A stretch of DNA of 64,000 nucleotides from positions 1 through 64,000 of the forward strand of contig NZ_CADIJR010000013.1 of the NCBI RefSeq assembly GCF_902859645.1, read 5' to 3'. Source of the DNA: Achromobacter insuavis (GTDB lineage Bacteria > Pseudomonadota > Gammaproteobacteria > Burkholderiales > Burkholderiaceae_B). The notes below the pieces were generated by a model. The model worked only from the letters and a program-made list of their open reading frames with translations. It was not told the origin of the DNA and searched no databases. Below, one piece after another: positions 44,576 through 53,859 of this stretch (positions are counted from its first letter, which is position 1; the number at the start of each line of letters is the position of its first letter). The position numbers were made by a program, and so were the translations under genes.

Positions 44576-45280
44576 ATGCGATTCAAACGACCGCAGGTGC
44601 GCTATGCCGATACGCCGCAGCCTGCCACTCCGTATCAAGCCGCTGCCCAGGTGTGGGACGAGCGCATCGGCTCGGCCCGCGTGCAGGCCAAGAACTGGCG
44701 GCTGATGGCCTTCGGCTGCCTGGTGCTCGCATTGCTGATGGCCGGCGGCCTGGTGTGGCGCTCGGCCCAATCCATCGTCACGCCCTATGTCATCGAGGTC
44801 GATCAGTCCGGCCAGGTGCGCACCGTGGGCGAAGCGGCCACGCCGTATCGGCCCACCGATGCGCAGACGGCACACCACATCGCGCGCTTCGTGACGCTGG
44901 TGCGCTCGCTGTCCATTGACCCCATCGTCGTGCGCCAGAACTGGCTCGATGCTTACGACTACACCACCGATCGTGGCGCGGCGGTGCTCAACGACTATGC
45001 GCGGGTGAATGACCCGTTTGCCCGCATCGGCAAGGAATCGGTGACGGTGCAGATCACCAGTGTGGTTCGCGCCAGCGAGGCGTCGTTCAACGTGCGCTGG
45101 ACAGAGCGCCGCTACGTCAATGGCGCGGCGACCGGGCTGGAGCGATGGACGGCGGTGGTGTCCATCGTGCAGCAGACCCCGCGCACCGAAGAACGCCTGC
45201 GCCGCAACCCGCTGGGCATCTACGTCAATGGCTTGTCGTGGAGCCGTGAACTGGATTCTTCTGAAGGAGCCAAACCATGA
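44576..45280 (+). CDS. trbF: conjugal transfer protein TrbF (VirB8 type)
   Basis: The 234-residue protein has one N-terminal membrane helix (about 40-60, LMAFGCLVLALLMAGGLVWR) and a periplasmic VirB8-like domain with YVIEVDQSGQVRTVGEAATP, ARFVTLVRSLSIDPIVVRQN and WTERRYVNGAATGLERWTAV. It is an assembly factor of the mating channel. AAGGAGAAC precedes the ATG, and it overlaps trbG by four bases. Confidence 0.93.
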   Translation: MRFKRPQVRYADTPQPATPYQAAAQVWDERIGSARVQAKNWRLMAFGCLVLALLMAGGLVWRSAQSIVTPYVIEVDQSGQVRTVGEAATPYRPTDAQTAHHIARFVTLVRSLSIDPIVVRQNWLDAYDYTTDRGAAVLNDYARVNDPFARIGKESVTVQITSVVRASEASFNVRWTERRYVNGAATGLERWTAVVSIVQQTPRTEERLRRNPLGIYVNGLSWSRELDSSEGAKP

Positions 45281-46281
45281 ATGCACGTTTCCGTAAAACC
45301 GCATTGCCGGTGATCCTGCTGGCATCGACTGTCCTGTTTGCGGGCTGCGCCACGCAGGGCAAGCCGCCGCCGGTGATCTCGCTCGATGAGCCGGTGCAGG
45401 CTCAGCCATTGCCCGAGCCGCCCACGCCCATCGAAGTGGTGGCAGTGCCCGAACCGTTGGCATTGCCCGGACAGTTGAAACCGCTGCCGGACGTTGATGC
45501 GACCCCGGCTTCACCGGAGCCTGCCGACGAGAAGGTGCGCGTTTCGCGTGCCAATGCCGAGGCGCGCATTGCGCCGACCCGTGAGGGCTACGTCAATGCG
45601 ATCCAGGTCTGGCCCTTCACTGACGGCGCGCTGTATCAGGTCTATGCGTCCGTGGGCCGCGTGACCGTGATCGCGCTCCAGCCCGGCGAGGAACTGGTGA
45701 CGGTCGCTGCGGGCGATACCGTGCGCTGGATCGTGGGCGACACCTCCAGCGGCAGCGGGGCCGATCTGCGCGTCAATGTGCTGGTCAAGCCTATCCGTTC
45801 CGGGTTGAAGACCAATCTGGTCATCACCACCAGCCGCAGGACGTACCTGCTGGAACTGACTTCGACCGACAAGGCATGGATGGCGTCCGTGTCCTGGGAC
45901 TATCCCAAGGATCGAATGCTGGCCTTGCAGCGCCAGGCCCAAGCCGCCAACGCTGCCGCGCCGGTCGATGCAGGCTTGTCGCTGGAGAACATCCGGTTTC
46001 GCTATGCAATCAGCGGCAGCAATCCACCGTGGAAGCCGCTGCGCGCCTTCGACGATGGCGAGAAGGTCTATATCCAGTTTCCTGCAGGCATCGCCCAGGG
46101 CGAGCTGCCGCCGCTGTTTGTCATCGGCGCGCAGGGCCATGGGCAACTGGTGAACTACCGCTTCCGCTCGCCGTACTACATCGTGGATCGGCTGTTCGGT
46201 GCGGCCGAACTGCGCCTAGGGGCCGACAAGGGCGACGTGGTGCGCATCGAGCGCACGGATGGCATTGCTGGGAGGAACTGA
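45277..46281 (+). CDS. trbG: conjugal transfer protein TrbG (VirB9 type)
   Basis: The 334-residue protein has a lipoprotein-like signal (LPVILLASTVLFAGCATQG, Cys25), a Pro-rich linker (about 30-75) and the VirB9/CagX body: GYVNAIQVWPFTDGALYQVY, KTNLVITTSRRTYLLELTST, WMASVSWDYPKDRMLAL and FRSPYYIVDRLFGAAELRLG. It forms the outer-membrane core complex with TrbI. The lipobox-like Cys is seen in some family members. Confidence 0.93.
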   Translation: MNARFRKTALPVILLASTVLFAGCATQGKPPPVISLDEPVQAQPLPEPPTPIEVVAVPEPLALPGQLKPLPDVDATPASPEPADEKVRVSRANAEARIAPTREGYVNAIQVWPFTDGALYQVYASVGRVTVIALQPGEELVTVAAGDTVRWIVGDTSSGSGADLRVNVLVKPIRSGLKTNLVITTSRRTYLLELTSTDKAWMASVSWDYPKDRMLALQRQAQAANAAAPVDAGLSLENIRFRYAISGSNPPWKPLRAFDDGEKVYIQFPAGIAQGELPPLFVIGAQGHGQLVNYRFRSPYYIVDRLFGAAELRLGADKGDVVRIERTDGIAGRN

Positions 46282-46283
46282 GC

Positions 46284-47561
46284 ATGAGCCAGGACGATAC
46301 CCCCGACCTTGACGCGCCGCAGGCGGACAAGGTGGCACCCGAGGCGGTGGCGCTGCGCGCCCAACCGCGCCCGGTCACGCGCCTGAACCGGCGCACGCTG
46401 GCCATCCTCTCCGGCGGGCTGTCGGTCGGCCTGATGGGCGCACTGATCTGGTCGCTGCAACCGCAGCAACGCAGCGCGAGCGAGTCTACCGAGCTGTACA
46501 ACGTGGATCGCGTGTCCAAGTCGGAAGGGCTGGATGCGCTGCCGACGGACTATTCCAAGCTGCCAGCGCTGCCGCCCGACGTGCCGGAGCTCGGGCCACC
46601 GCTGCCGGGCGATTTAGGGCCAGCCATCGTCAATTCGCAGCAGCCAGTTGCCGCCACCTATGCCGCGCCCGGCTACGACCCCAACGATGCGCTACGCAAG
46701 GAAGAAGAAGCAGCGGCAGCTTCATCGGTGTTCTTCCGCACGGGTTCCCCGCAGGCTGCGCCCGTGGCGCAGTCGCAGGTCGCTGCCGCGGCAGGCTTCG
46801 CTGCCAATGCCGCTTTCGATCCGCTGGCCGCTGGCCCAGCCTCGACGGCGGCCCAGCCTGCTGATCCGACTGCCGTGCAGAACCGGCAAGACCAGAAAGA
46901 GGCGTTCCTGACAGGCGGCTCTAGGGAAACCCGTAACTCCGGCAACCTGCAAATGCCCGCATCGCCGTACCAAGTCATGGCAGGAACGGTGATCGCAGGT
47001 GCGCTGGTGACGGGCATCAAGTCAGACCTGCCGGGCGACGTGATCGCCACGGTGACGGAGCCGATCTACGACACGGCCACAGGCAAGTTCCTGCTGATCC
47101 CGCAGGGTTCGCGCATCCTGGGCAAGTACAACAGCCAGGTCAGCTACGGCCAGAGCCGCGTGCAGGTGGTGTGGAACCGCATCATCCTGCCGGACACGTC
47201 TTCGCTCACGCTCGACAACCTGATCGGCACCGACCCGGCGGGCTATGCCGGTCTGGAAGACGACGTGGACTGGCATTGGGATCGGATTTTTGCCGGTGCC
47301 GTGCTGACGACGCTGCTGGGCGTCGGTGCCGAACTGGCCGCACCCGAGAACCGCCAGGACGGTGATCGCGTCATCATCGCCGGGCGCGACAGCCTGCAGG
47401 ACACGGTGAACCAAGTCGGCCAGGAAGTGACCCGGCGCAACCTCAACATCCAACCCACGCTGACCAGCCGTCCCGGCTTGCCAGTGCGCATCATCGTGAA
47501 CCGCGATCTGGTGCTGCGGCCCTATCAGCCGCTGTTCTTCAACAAGGGGACTTCGCGATGA
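46284..47561 (+). CDS. trbI: conjugal transfer protein TrbI (VirB10 type)
   Basis: TrbI spans inner and outer membranes and gates the channel. The 425-residue protein has a cytosolic arm, one membrane helix (about 45-62, LAILSGGLSVGLMGALIWSL), a Pro/Ala-rich periplasmic linker and the TrbI/VirB10 domain (ASPYQVMAGTVIAGALVTGI, LIPQGSRILGKYNSQVSYGQ, RVQVVWNRIILPDTSSLTLD and GYAGLEDDVDWHWDRIFAGA). GGAGGAAC precedes ATG 46284. An open frame continues upstream inside trbG but is not coding. Confidence 0.94.
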   Translation: MSQDDTPDLDAPQADKVAPEAVALRAQPRPVTRLNRRTLAILSGGLSVGLMGALIWSLQPQQRSASESTELYNVDRVSKSEGLDALPTDYSKLPALPPDVPELGPPLPGDLGPAIVNSQQPVAATYAAPGYDPNDALRKEEEAAAASSVFFRTGSPQAAPVAQSQVAAAAGFAANAAFDPLAAGPASTAAQPADPTAVQNRQDQKEAFLTGGSRETRNSGNLQMPASPYQVMAGTVIAGALVTGIKSDLPGDVIATVTEPIYDTATGKFLLIPQGSRILGKYNSQVSYGQSRVQVVWNRIILPDTSSLTLDNLIGTDPAGYAGLEDDVDWHWDRIFAGAVLTTLLGVGAELAAPENRQDGDRVIIAGRDSLQDTVNQVGQEVTRRNLNIQPTLTSRPGLPVRIIVNRDLVLRPYQPLFFNKGTSR

Positions 47562-47803
47562 GCTCGACCAGGAAACTGCGGCTGGGGCCGCTGCCCAAGA
47601 CCGAAAGCGTCAAGCTGACCTTCGCTTGCTCGGCCAGCTTGAAAGCCGATCTCGACCGCTACGCCGCGCTGCATGCGCAGGCGTATGGCGAGGCGGTCGA
47701 TGCCTCGACGCTGATCCCGCACATGCTGGAGGCGTTCATGGCGGGGGATCGGGGATTCAGGAAAGGAAACGCCAACAAGTCCTTGCCGCCGAACCCAAGC
47801 TGA
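47558..47803 (+). CDS. DUF2274 protein, last gene of the trb operon
   Basis: The 81-residue protein matches DUF2274: LRLGPLPKTESVKLTFACSA, LKADLDRYAALHAQAYGEAV and LIPHMLEAFMAGDRGFRKG. It is a conserved end gene of Tn4371-type trb operons; its function is unknown, and the pattern allows a ribbon-helix-helix fold. It overlaps trbI by four bases and is followed by a terminator. Confidence 0.88.
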   Translation: MSSTRKLRLGPLPKTESVKLTFACSASLKADLDRYAALHAQAYGEAVDASTLIPHMLEAFMAGDRGFRKGNANKSLPPNPS

Positions 47804-47835
47804 AGGTGCACCGGAACCAGATTGACCATCACTCG

Positions 47836-47868
47836 AACGCGCAGCCCAACGCTGCGCGTTCTTCGTTC
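47836..47868 (+). terminator. terminator of the traG-trb operon
   Basis: AACGCGCAGC (47836-47845), loop CCAAC and GCTGCGCGTT (47851-47860) form a ten-pair perfect stem followed by CTTCGTTCT. The T-tract is interrupted, but the stem is strong and placed 32 bases after the last transfer gene. Confidence 0.75.
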
Positions 47869-48221
47869 TGGATAGGCTGCGAGGGAATGGGCTAAAGTGA
47901 CCGAGCAGGCCTGCCAGTTCTTGGCAATCTCCATCGCTACAACGCGACTCGGCTTGCTTTCTACAGGCTCTTATGTGGCCCCCAGTCCACAACACCGCAT
48001 CCCCTGCAAGCGGCATAAAACAGAGCTAACCTATTGCCCCATATATGGTTTCAAGCCTCCCGTGTTTTGCACGAAAGGCTTGACGCTGGCCATTTTTTAT
48101 ACGTGGACGAGGCTGGCGCAACGCCCTCGGTCACTACGAATAGCGCCCCGTCCTACATGCGGATACCTTGGCCATGACCGTCGCCATGGAGGTTGACTGT
48201 TATATCCGAACAGGTATATTC
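47869..48221. other. gene-free right end of the ICE and junction with the chromosome
   Basis: No gene is supported across these 353 bases. The stretch is AT-richer than the trb genes and contains the putative attR at 48093-48100. Sequence from 48101 onward should be chromosome if that junction is right. Confidence 0.45.
48093..48100. repeat. putative attR core of the ICE
   Basis: TTTTTTAT matches the left copy at 6052-6059. It lies 290 bases after the last conserved backbone gene, as expected for a Tn4371-type right end. The identity of the flanking bases differs, so only the 8-mer is shared. Confidence 0.55.
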
Positions 48222-48590
48222 ATGTTTATCGAACTCCCGCGCCCCCTGTACTGGGAAGGATCCTCGAAAAAGGACTTCCAGGCCTTTCCGCTGGCCGTTC
48301 AGAAACACCTGGGAATGTGTCTGTTCATTGTGCAGTCGGGCAGGCGGCCGGCCGCGTCCAAACCCTGGCACGGACTCGGGTCGGGCGTTTTTGAACTGGT
48401 CGACGATCATCGGGGCAATACGTTCCGCGCCGTCTACCTGGTGCGCATTGGTAACGGCGTGCATGTACTGCACGCATTCCAGAAGAAATCCAAATCGGGC
48501 ATTTCCACGCCGCGGCCCGACATTGCCTTGATCACGCGGCGGCTCAAACAGGTTCAGGCCCGCTATGGGCCCCACAAGAGACAATCATGA
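48222..48590 (+). CDS. RelE-type (phage Gp49-like) toxin of a second toxin-antitoxin pair
   Basis: The 122-residue protein matches the phage-derived Gp49-like/HigB toxins: YWEGSSKKDFQAFPLAVQKH, AASKPWHGLGSGVFELVDDH, NTFRAVYLVRIGNGVHVLHA and FQKKSKSGISTPRPDIALIT. Such toxins cut mRNA at the ribosome. The ATG at 48222 gives the common N-terminus; the frame is open further upstream to 48168. It overlaps the antitoxin start by four bases. It lies just outside the inferred attR, so it may be chromosomal or part of an older insertion. Confidence 0.87.
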   Translation: MFIELPRPLYWEGSSKKDFQAFPLAVQKHLGMCLFIVQSGRRPAASKPWHGLGSGVFELVDDHRGNTFRAVYLVRIGNGVHVLHAFQKKSKSGISTPRPDIALITRRLKQVQARYGPHKRQS

Positions 48591-48898
48591 CGCCCGCTAC
48601 CGGCACCCTGAACGTTCTGTATGACCTCGGCCTTGAAGACGCCGCCGACCTGACCGCCCAGGCTCAACTTGCCATCAAGATCAACGATCTGATCGACCAA
48701 CGTCAGCTCACCCAGGCCCAGGTTGCCGCCCTGACCGGCATGACCCAGCCCAAGGTCTCCCAGATCCGCCGCTACCAGTTGCGGAACATCTCGCTGGAGC
48801 GGCTGATGCGCGCCTTGGTCGCGCTGGACCAGCACGTCGAGATACGTGTCCGGAAGGCAAGGCCATCCGCGTCCGCCGGGATCAGCGTCACGGCTTAG
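48587..48898 (+). CDS. XRE-family antitoxin
   Basis: The 103-residue protein has a helix-turn-helix in about residues 30-75: INDLIDQRQLTQAQVAALTG and MTQPKVSQIRRYQLRNISLE, then LMRALVALDQHVEIRVRKA. This is the HTH_37 pattern of antitoxins paired with Gp49-like toxins. It probably neutralises the toxin at 48222-48590 and represses the pair. Confidence 0.87.
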   Translation: MTPATGTLNVLYDLGLEDAADLTAQAQLAIKINDLIDQRQLTQAQVAALTGMTQPKVSQIRRYQLRNISLERLMRALVALDQHVEIRVRKARPSASAGISVTA

Positions 48899-48984
48899 CG
48901 CGAGCGGGGCAAGGCCACTGTACAGACGCCCCGCCCAACCGCTGTACGGGTACGGCCGCTCCCTTATTCGCTACCATAGGCCTC

Positions 48985-49662
48985 ATGAAACTCGCTCTCG
49001 ACCATCTCGTCGTCGCCGCCGCGGACCTGGACAGCGGCACGCGCCACGTGGCCGACCTGCTGGGCATTGCGCCCATGGGCGGCGGCGCGCATCCGCGCAT
49101 GGGCACCCACAACCGCGTGCTGGGCATGGCGGGCGGCGTGTACCTGGAAGTGATCGCCATCGACCCGGGCGCGCCCGCGCCGCAGCGGCCGCGCTGGTTC
49201 GGGCTGGACCAGCCGGCCATGCGGGCGCGCCTGGCTGAAGGGCCGTTCCTGGCGCACTGGGCGGCGCGCGTCGAGGCGCCCGACGACCTGAACGCATGGC
49301 AGGCGCGGCACCCCGATCGCATCGCGCCCGCCATCCCCATGACCCGCGGCGACCTGCGCTGGCGGCTCACGGTGCCGGACGATGGCAGCCTGCCCGCCTG
49401 GCGCGAGGACGGCCAGGCAGCCGGCGACGGCCTGCTGCCGACGCTGATCCAGTGGGACGTGCCGGCCTATCCCGGCGTCAGCCTGCCGCGCCAGCCGCTG
49501 ACGCTGCGCGCCCTGACCGCCACCCATCCGCATGCCGCGCTGCTGCGCCAGGGATTGGCCTGGCTGGGCGCGGACGCGCTCATCGCCATCGAACAGGCCG
49601 ACGGGCCGCCACGCCTGCAGGCCGCCATCGAGACCGGCCAGGGCATCCGGATCCTGGCCTGA
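48985..49662 (+). CDS. VOC-superfamily protein (glyoxalase-like domain)
   Basis: The 225-residue protein starts KLALDHLVVAAADLDSGTRH and HVADLLGIAPMGGGAHPRMG, the opening of glyoxalase-like VOC proteins, with His6-type metal ligand and YLEVIAIDPGAP as the Glu ligand strand. Substrate is unknown. It is a core gene found ahead of the AlaX gene; a 34-base gap with AGACAACGGAGAC separates them. Confidence 0.85.
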   Translation: MKLALDHLVVAAADLDSGTRHVADLLGIAPMGGGAHPRMGTHNRVLGMAGGVYLEVIAIDPGAPAPQRPRWFGLDQPAMRARLAEGPFLAHWAARVEAPDDLNAWQARHPDRIAPAIPMTRGDLRWRLTVPDDGSLPAWREDGQAAGDGLLPTLIQWDVPAYPGVSLPRQPLTLRALTATHPHAALLRQGLAWLGADALIAIEQADGPPRLQAAIETGQGIRILA

Positions 49663-49696
49663 CCCCCGCCACAAGAAAGACAACGGAGACATCCCC

Positions 49697-50410
49697 ATGA
49701 GCGTCACCCTCAAGCGCTTCGACGACGCGCCCTACGAGCAGCAGTGCGAAGCCACCGTCATCGCCGTCGGCGCCGACGGCGTCGAACTGGACCAGACCCT
49801 CTGCTACGCCCGCAGCGGCGGCCAGGCCGGCGACAGCGGCACGCTGACGCTGGCCGATGGCCGCGCGCTGCCGGTGGCCGACACCGTCTACGCCGACGAC
49901 CGCCGCCGCATCCTGCACGTGCTGGCCGAGGGCGCCGCCGCGCCCCAGGTCGGCGACCGCGTCACCGTGCGCATCGACTGGCCGCGCCGCCATCGGCTGA
50001 TGCGCCTGCACACCTGTCTGCACCTGCTCGGTTCGCTGGTGCCGGCGCCGGTCACCGGCTGCAGCATTTCGCCCGACTCGGCTCGCATCGACTTCGACCT
50101 GCCCGAATCGACGCTCGACAAGGCCGACCTGACCGAGCGCCTGAACGCACTGATCCAGGCCCGCACCGACGTCACCGTCAACACCATCACGCCCGAGGAA
50201 CTGGCGGCGCAGCCCGACCTGGTGCGCACGGTCGGCGCCGCCCCGCCCGGCGGCACGGCGCGCATCCGCATCATCGAGATCCCCGGCGTGGACCGCCAGC
50301 CCTGTGGCGGCACGCACGTGGCCAACACCGGCGAGATCGGCCCGGTCACCGTCACCAAGATCGAAAAGAAAAGCCGCACCAACCGCCGCGTGGTGGTGGC
50401 CTTCGCCTGA
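49697..50410 (+). CDS. alanyl-tRNA editing protein, AlaX type
   Basis: AlaX proteins hydrolyse tRNA-Ala charged with Ser or Gly. The 237-residue protein has LCYARSGGQAGDSGTL (about 35-50), the zinc motif HTCLHLL (about 104-110) and the second zinc motif CGGTHVANTGEIG (about 202-214). It is the AlaRS editing domain without the synthetase core. ACGGAGAC precedes the ATG at 49697. A strong terminator follows. Confidence 0.92.
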   Translation: MSVTLKRFDDAPYEQQCEATVIAVGADGVELDQTLCYARSGGQAGDSGTLTLADGRALPVADTVYADDRRRILHVLAEGAAAPQVGDRVTVRIDWPRRHRLMRLHTCLHLLGSLVPAPVTGCSISPDSARIDFDLPESTLDKADLTERLNALIQARTDVTVNTITPEELAAQPDLVRTVGAAPPGGTARIRIIEIPGVDRQPCGGTHVANTGEIGPVTVTKIEKKSRTNRRVVVAFA

Positions 50411-50426
50411 ACCGTCGCGCCATGCA

Positions 50427-50455
50427 AAAGGCCGCCCGGGTGGCGGCCTTTTTTT
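50427..50455. terminator. intrinsic terminator between the AlaX and PAP2 genes
   Basis: AAGGCCGCC (50428-50436), loop CGGGT and GGCGGCCTT (50442-50450) form a nine-pair stem followed by a seven-T run (50449-50455). AAAA on the 5' side means it could also work for the minus-strand PAP2 gene. Confidence 0.88.
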
Positions 50456-50481
50456 GGTCGGAAACGCCTCGCGCCGGCGCC

Positions 50482-51243
50482 TCAGCCCTTCTTCCACCAG
50501 CGCCAGGGCGCCCGCAGCGGCCACTGGTACTTGCTGCCGAGCACGCGCGGCGCCAGCAGATGGCCGACCGCGATGGCGATGCCGGCGGCGGTCATGACGT
50601 CCGACAGGTAGTGGTCCAGGTTGACCAGACGGCTGACGGCGACCAGCGCGGCCAGCGACAGGAACGCCCAGCGCCAGCGCGGCGCCAGGATGCCGAGCGT
50701 CACCGCCACCGCGAAGGCGGCGTAGGTGTGGCTGGAGGGAAACGAATTGAACTGGTTGGCGCGCGAGAAGGCCTCGCCCAGCCCGTAGATGCCTTTGTCG
50801 AAGAACAGCTCGGGGCGCGCCCGCGCCACCGAACGCTTGAGCACCAGCACCACCAGGCCGCCCACCGCCATGGTCGACAGCATCAGCAGGCTGCCACGCG
50901 CCATGCTGGCGTAGCTCATGCGCACCGGATTGCGCCAGCCGCGCGCCAGGCCGACCAGGCCGACGATGTAGAACGCCAGCGCCACGCCGATATAGCGGCC
51001 GCTTTCGCCCATTTCGCCGATCCACTCGAACGATTCGTTGACGCCCTCGGACACCGTCTGCCGGATCCAGATCGCCAGCGGCAGGTCGACCCACAGGGCA
51101 CAGGCGCCCGCCACCACGGCCAGCGCCAGGCCCGCCGCCACCCACGCGGCGGTGGACAAGGGGTTGCGAAACTCGTCCGCCGAAGCGACCACGCCGCCAG
51201 CCGGAAGCACGCGGGTCGGGGGAATGGGAAGATTCGTCGTCAT
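50482..51243 (-). CDS. PAP2-family membrane phosphatase
   Basis: The 253-residue protein has about six hydrophobic segments and the three phosphatase motifs: KRSVARARP (motif 1, near 134-142), FPSSHTYAAFA (motif 2, near 167) and SRLVNLDHYLSD (motif 3, near 204). Family members remove phosphate from lipid phosphates such as undecaprenyl pyrophosphate or phosphatidate. The precise substrate is unknown. It is divergent from miaB. Confidence 0.9.
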   Translation of the reverse strand: MTTNLPIPPTRVLPAGGVVASADEFRNPLSTAAWVAAGLALAVVAGACALWVDLPLAIWIRQTVSEGVNESFEWIGEMGESGRYIGVALAFYIVGLVGLARGWRNPVRMSYASMARGSLLMLSTMAVGGLVVLVLKRSVARARPELFFDKGIYGLGEAFSRANQFNSFPSSHTYAAFAVAVTLGILAPRWRWAFLSLAALVAVSRLVNLDHYLSDVMTAAGIAIAVGHLLAPRVLGSKYQWPLRAPWRWWKKG

Positions 51244-51406
51244 CGGACCGGGTTTGTAAAGAGTCTTGTTCTCGGAAAGAGAATCGGCGAAGGCGAGCTA
51301 TCGTAACCCCGCATTGCGGATTGAAGTGGGAAATTTGCTGCAAGGGGTAAAATCCCGCTTTTCCCCTCTTCTGCCCCCGGGATCTACACCCGTCACGGCG
51401 ACCGAC

Positions 51407-52837
51407 ATGCAAGAAACCTCCCTGAAGCGCGCCTCGGCCGCGCCCGACGGCGCCGCCGTCCCGTCCTCCGCCGTCATCGGCTCCCCCCGCAAGCTTTACA
51501 TCCGCACCTTCGGCTGCCAGATGAACGAGTACGACTCGGACAAGATGGCCGACGTGCTGCGCGGCGACCAGGGGCTGGAGCTGACCGACAATCCGGAAGA
51601 AGCCGACGTCATCCTGTTCAACACCTGTTCGGTGCGTGAAAAGGCCCAGGAAAAGGTCTTTTCCGACCTGGGCCGCGTGCAGCACCTGAAAAAGACCAAC
51701 CCGAACCTGGTGATCGGCGTGGGCGGCTGCGTGGCCAGCCAGGAAGGCGAGGCCATCGTCAAGCGCGCGCCCTACGTGGACGTGGTGTTCGGCCCGCAGA
51801 CCCTGCACCGCCTGCCCGACCTGATCCAGCGCCGCCGCGCCGAGGGCCGCTCGCAGGTCGACATCAGCTTCCCCGAGATCGAGAAGTTCGACAACATGCC
51901 GCCGCCGCGCGTCGACGGCGCCACCGCCTTCGTCTCGATCATGGAAGGCTGTAGCAAGTACTGCAGCTTCTGTGTCGTGCCGTACACGCGCGGCGAGGAA
52001 GTCTCGCGGCCGTTCGACGACGTGCTGATCGAAGTGGCCGACCTGGCCGACCAGGGCGTCAAGGAAGTCACGCTGCTGGGCCAGAACGTCAACGCCTACC
52101 GCGGCCGCATGACCGACAGCGACGAGATCGCCGATTTCGCCATGCTGCTGGAGTACGTGCACGAGATCCCCGGCATCGAACGCATCCGCTACACCACCTC
52201 GCACCCCAAGGAAATGACCCAGCGCATGGTGGACGCCTACGCCCGCCTGCCCAAGCTGGTGTCGTTCCTGCACCTGCCGGTGCAGGCCGGCAGCGACCGC
52301 GTGCTGGCGGCCATGAAGCGCGGCTACACCACCCTCGAATTCAAGTCGGTGGTGCGCCGCCTGCGCGCCGCGCGCCCCGACCTGACGCTGTCGTCGGACT
52401 TCATCGTCGGCTTCCCCGGCGAGACCGAGGAAGACTTCGAAAAGACCATGAAGCTGATCGAGGACGTCGGCTTCGACACCTCGTTCTCGTTCGTCTACTC
52501 GCGCCGCCCCGGCACGCCGGCCGCCGACCTGCACGACGACACGCCGCAGGACGTCAAGCTGCGCCGCCTGCAGCGCCTGCAGGCGCTGATCAACGAGCAG
52601 GCCGCCGCCATCGCCCGCAACATGGTCGGCACCCGCCAGCGCCTGCTGGTGGAAGGCCCCTCGCGACGCGACCCGAACGAGCTGATGGGCCGCACCGAGA
52701 ACAACCGCATCGTCAACTTCGCCGCGCCCGCGCGGCTCATCGGCCAGATGGTCGACGTCATCATCACCGAAGCGCACACCAACTCGTTGCGCGCCCGGGT
52801 GGCCGACATCGACCGCGACGCCCAAGGGACCGAATGA
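51407..52837 (+). CDS. miaB: tRNA-2-methylthio-N6-isopentenyladenosine synthase MiaB
   Basis: MiaB is a radical-SAM enzyme that adds a methylthio group to i6A37 of tRNAs. The 476-residue protein has the N-terminal cluster cysteines ([32 protein letters not shown]), the radical-SAM motif [15 protein letters not shown] (about 182-196), and a C-terminal TRAM domain ([14 protein letters not shown] onward). The ATG at 51407 is chosen because earlier codons (from 51266) read as untranslated leader with a TAAAAT box at 51348-51353. It overlaps phoH by four bases. Confidence 0.96.
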   Translation: MQETSLKRASAAPDGAAVPSSAVIGSPRKLYIRTFGCQMNEYDSDKMADVLRGDQGLELTDNPEEADVILFNTCSVREKAQEKVFSDLGRVQHLKKTNPNLVIGVGGCVASQEGEAIVKRAPYVDVVFGPQTLHRLPDLIQRRRAEGRSQVDISFPEIEKFDNMPPPRVDGATAFVSIMEGCSKYCSFCVVPYTRGEEVSRPFDDVLIEVADLADQGVKEVTLLGQNVNAYRGRMTDSDEIADFAMLLEYVHEIPGIERIRYTTSHPKEMTQRMVDAYARLPKLVSFLHLPVQAGSDRVLAAMKRGYTTLEFKSVVRRLRAARPDLTLSSDFIVGFPGETEEDFEKTMKLIEDVGFDTSFSFVYSRRPGTPAADLHDDTPQDVKLRRLQRLQALINEQAAAIARNMVGTRQRLLVEGPSRRDPNELMGRTENNRIVNFAAPARLIGQMVDVIITEAHTNSLRARVADIDRDAQGTE

Positions 52838-53859
52838 CCACTTCCCGCCCCCGCGCCCGCCGCAGCATGCCCGCCGTCGTCACCCTGGACGGCGACAACA
52901 CCCACCTGGCCAACCTGTGCGGCCCGCTGGACGAGAACCTGCGCCAGCTGGCCGACGGCATGGGCGTGAAGCTCGCGCGCCGCGGCAGCCGCGTCACGAT
53001 CGAGGGCGAGCAGGCCGAGCTGGCCGGCCGCGCGCTGCGCCGCTTCCATGAGCAGGCGGTGCACCGCGCCCTGTCGGTCGACGACATCCAGCTCGGGCTG
53101 GTCGAGATCGGCATCGGCCGCCAGGAAGAGAAAACGCAGGACGCGCCGGCCCGCGAGGCCGACCCGCTGCCGGCGCTGGACGACGACAGCGACGCCATCG
53201 CCCTGCGCACCAAGCGCAGCGATCTGCGTCCGCGCACGCCGCGCCAGCGCGACTACCTGAACAACATCCTCAAGCACGACATCACCTTCGGCGTGGGCCC
53301 GGCCGGCACCGGCAAGACCTGGCTGGCGGTGGCCTGCGCCATCGACGCGATGGAACGCGACACGGTGCAGCGCCTGGTGCTGACACGCCCGGCGGTCGAG
53401 GCCGGCGAACGGCTGGGCTTCCTGCCCGGCGACCTGGCGCAGAAGGTCGATCCGTACCTGCGCCCGCTGTACGACGCCCTCTATGACCTGATGGGCTTCG
53501 AGAAGGTGCAGCGCCTGTTCGAGAAGCAGACCATCGAGATCGCGCCGCTGGCCTACATGCGCGGCCGCACGCTGAACCACGCCTTCGTCATCCTGGACGA
53601 GGCGCAGAACACCACGCCGGAACAGATGAAGATGTTCCTGACGCGCATCGGCTTCGGCAGCAAGGCCGTCATCACCGGCGACCCGTCGCAGGTGGACCTG
53701 CCGCGCGGCCAGGAAAGCGGCCTGGCGCATGCCGTCAAGGTGCTGCACGACGTGCAGGGCATCGCCACCACCCGCTTCACCAGCCGCGACGTGGTGCGCC
53801 ACCCGCTGGTGGCCCGCATCGTCGATGCCTACGACCGAGCCTCGGAAAATGACGCCTGA
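52834..53859 (+). CDS. phoH: PhoH-family ATPase
   Basis: The 341-residue protein has an N-terminal KH-like region (about 15-70) and the PhoH ATPase: Walker [21 protein letters not shown] (about 151-170), then [39 protein letters not shown] (Walker B) and [20 protein letters not shown]. PhoH (YbeZ) works with YbeY in RNA processing. It overlaps miaB by four bases and ybeY by 11. Confidence 0.95.
   Translation: MTTSRPRARRSMPAVVTLDGDNTHLANLCGPLDENLRQLADGMGVKLARRGSRVTIEGEQAELAGRALRRFHEQAVHRALSVDDIQLGLVEIGIGRQEEKTQDAPAREADPLPALDDDSDAIALRTKRSDLRPRTPRQRDYLNNILKHDITFGVGPAGTGKTWLAVACAIDAMERDTVQRLVLTRPAVEAGERLGFLPGDLAQKVDPYLRPLYDALYDLMGFEKVQRLFEKQTIEIAPLAYMRGRTLNHAFVILDEAQNTTPEQMKMFLTRIGFGSKAVITGDPSQVDLPRGQESGLAHAVKVLHDVQGIATTRFTSRDVVRHPLVARIVDAYDRASENDA

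Noticed and set aside
43394-45514. Open frame of about 700 codons on the minus strand across trbL and trbF
   Set aside because: It is caused by the Ala/Gly-rich GC-skewed tail of trbL and has no recognisable domains.
49580-52825. Open frame of 1081 codons on the minus strand across alaX, the PAP2 gene and miaB
   Set aside because: It crosses three genes of known families and reads as low-complexity reverse-frame translation.
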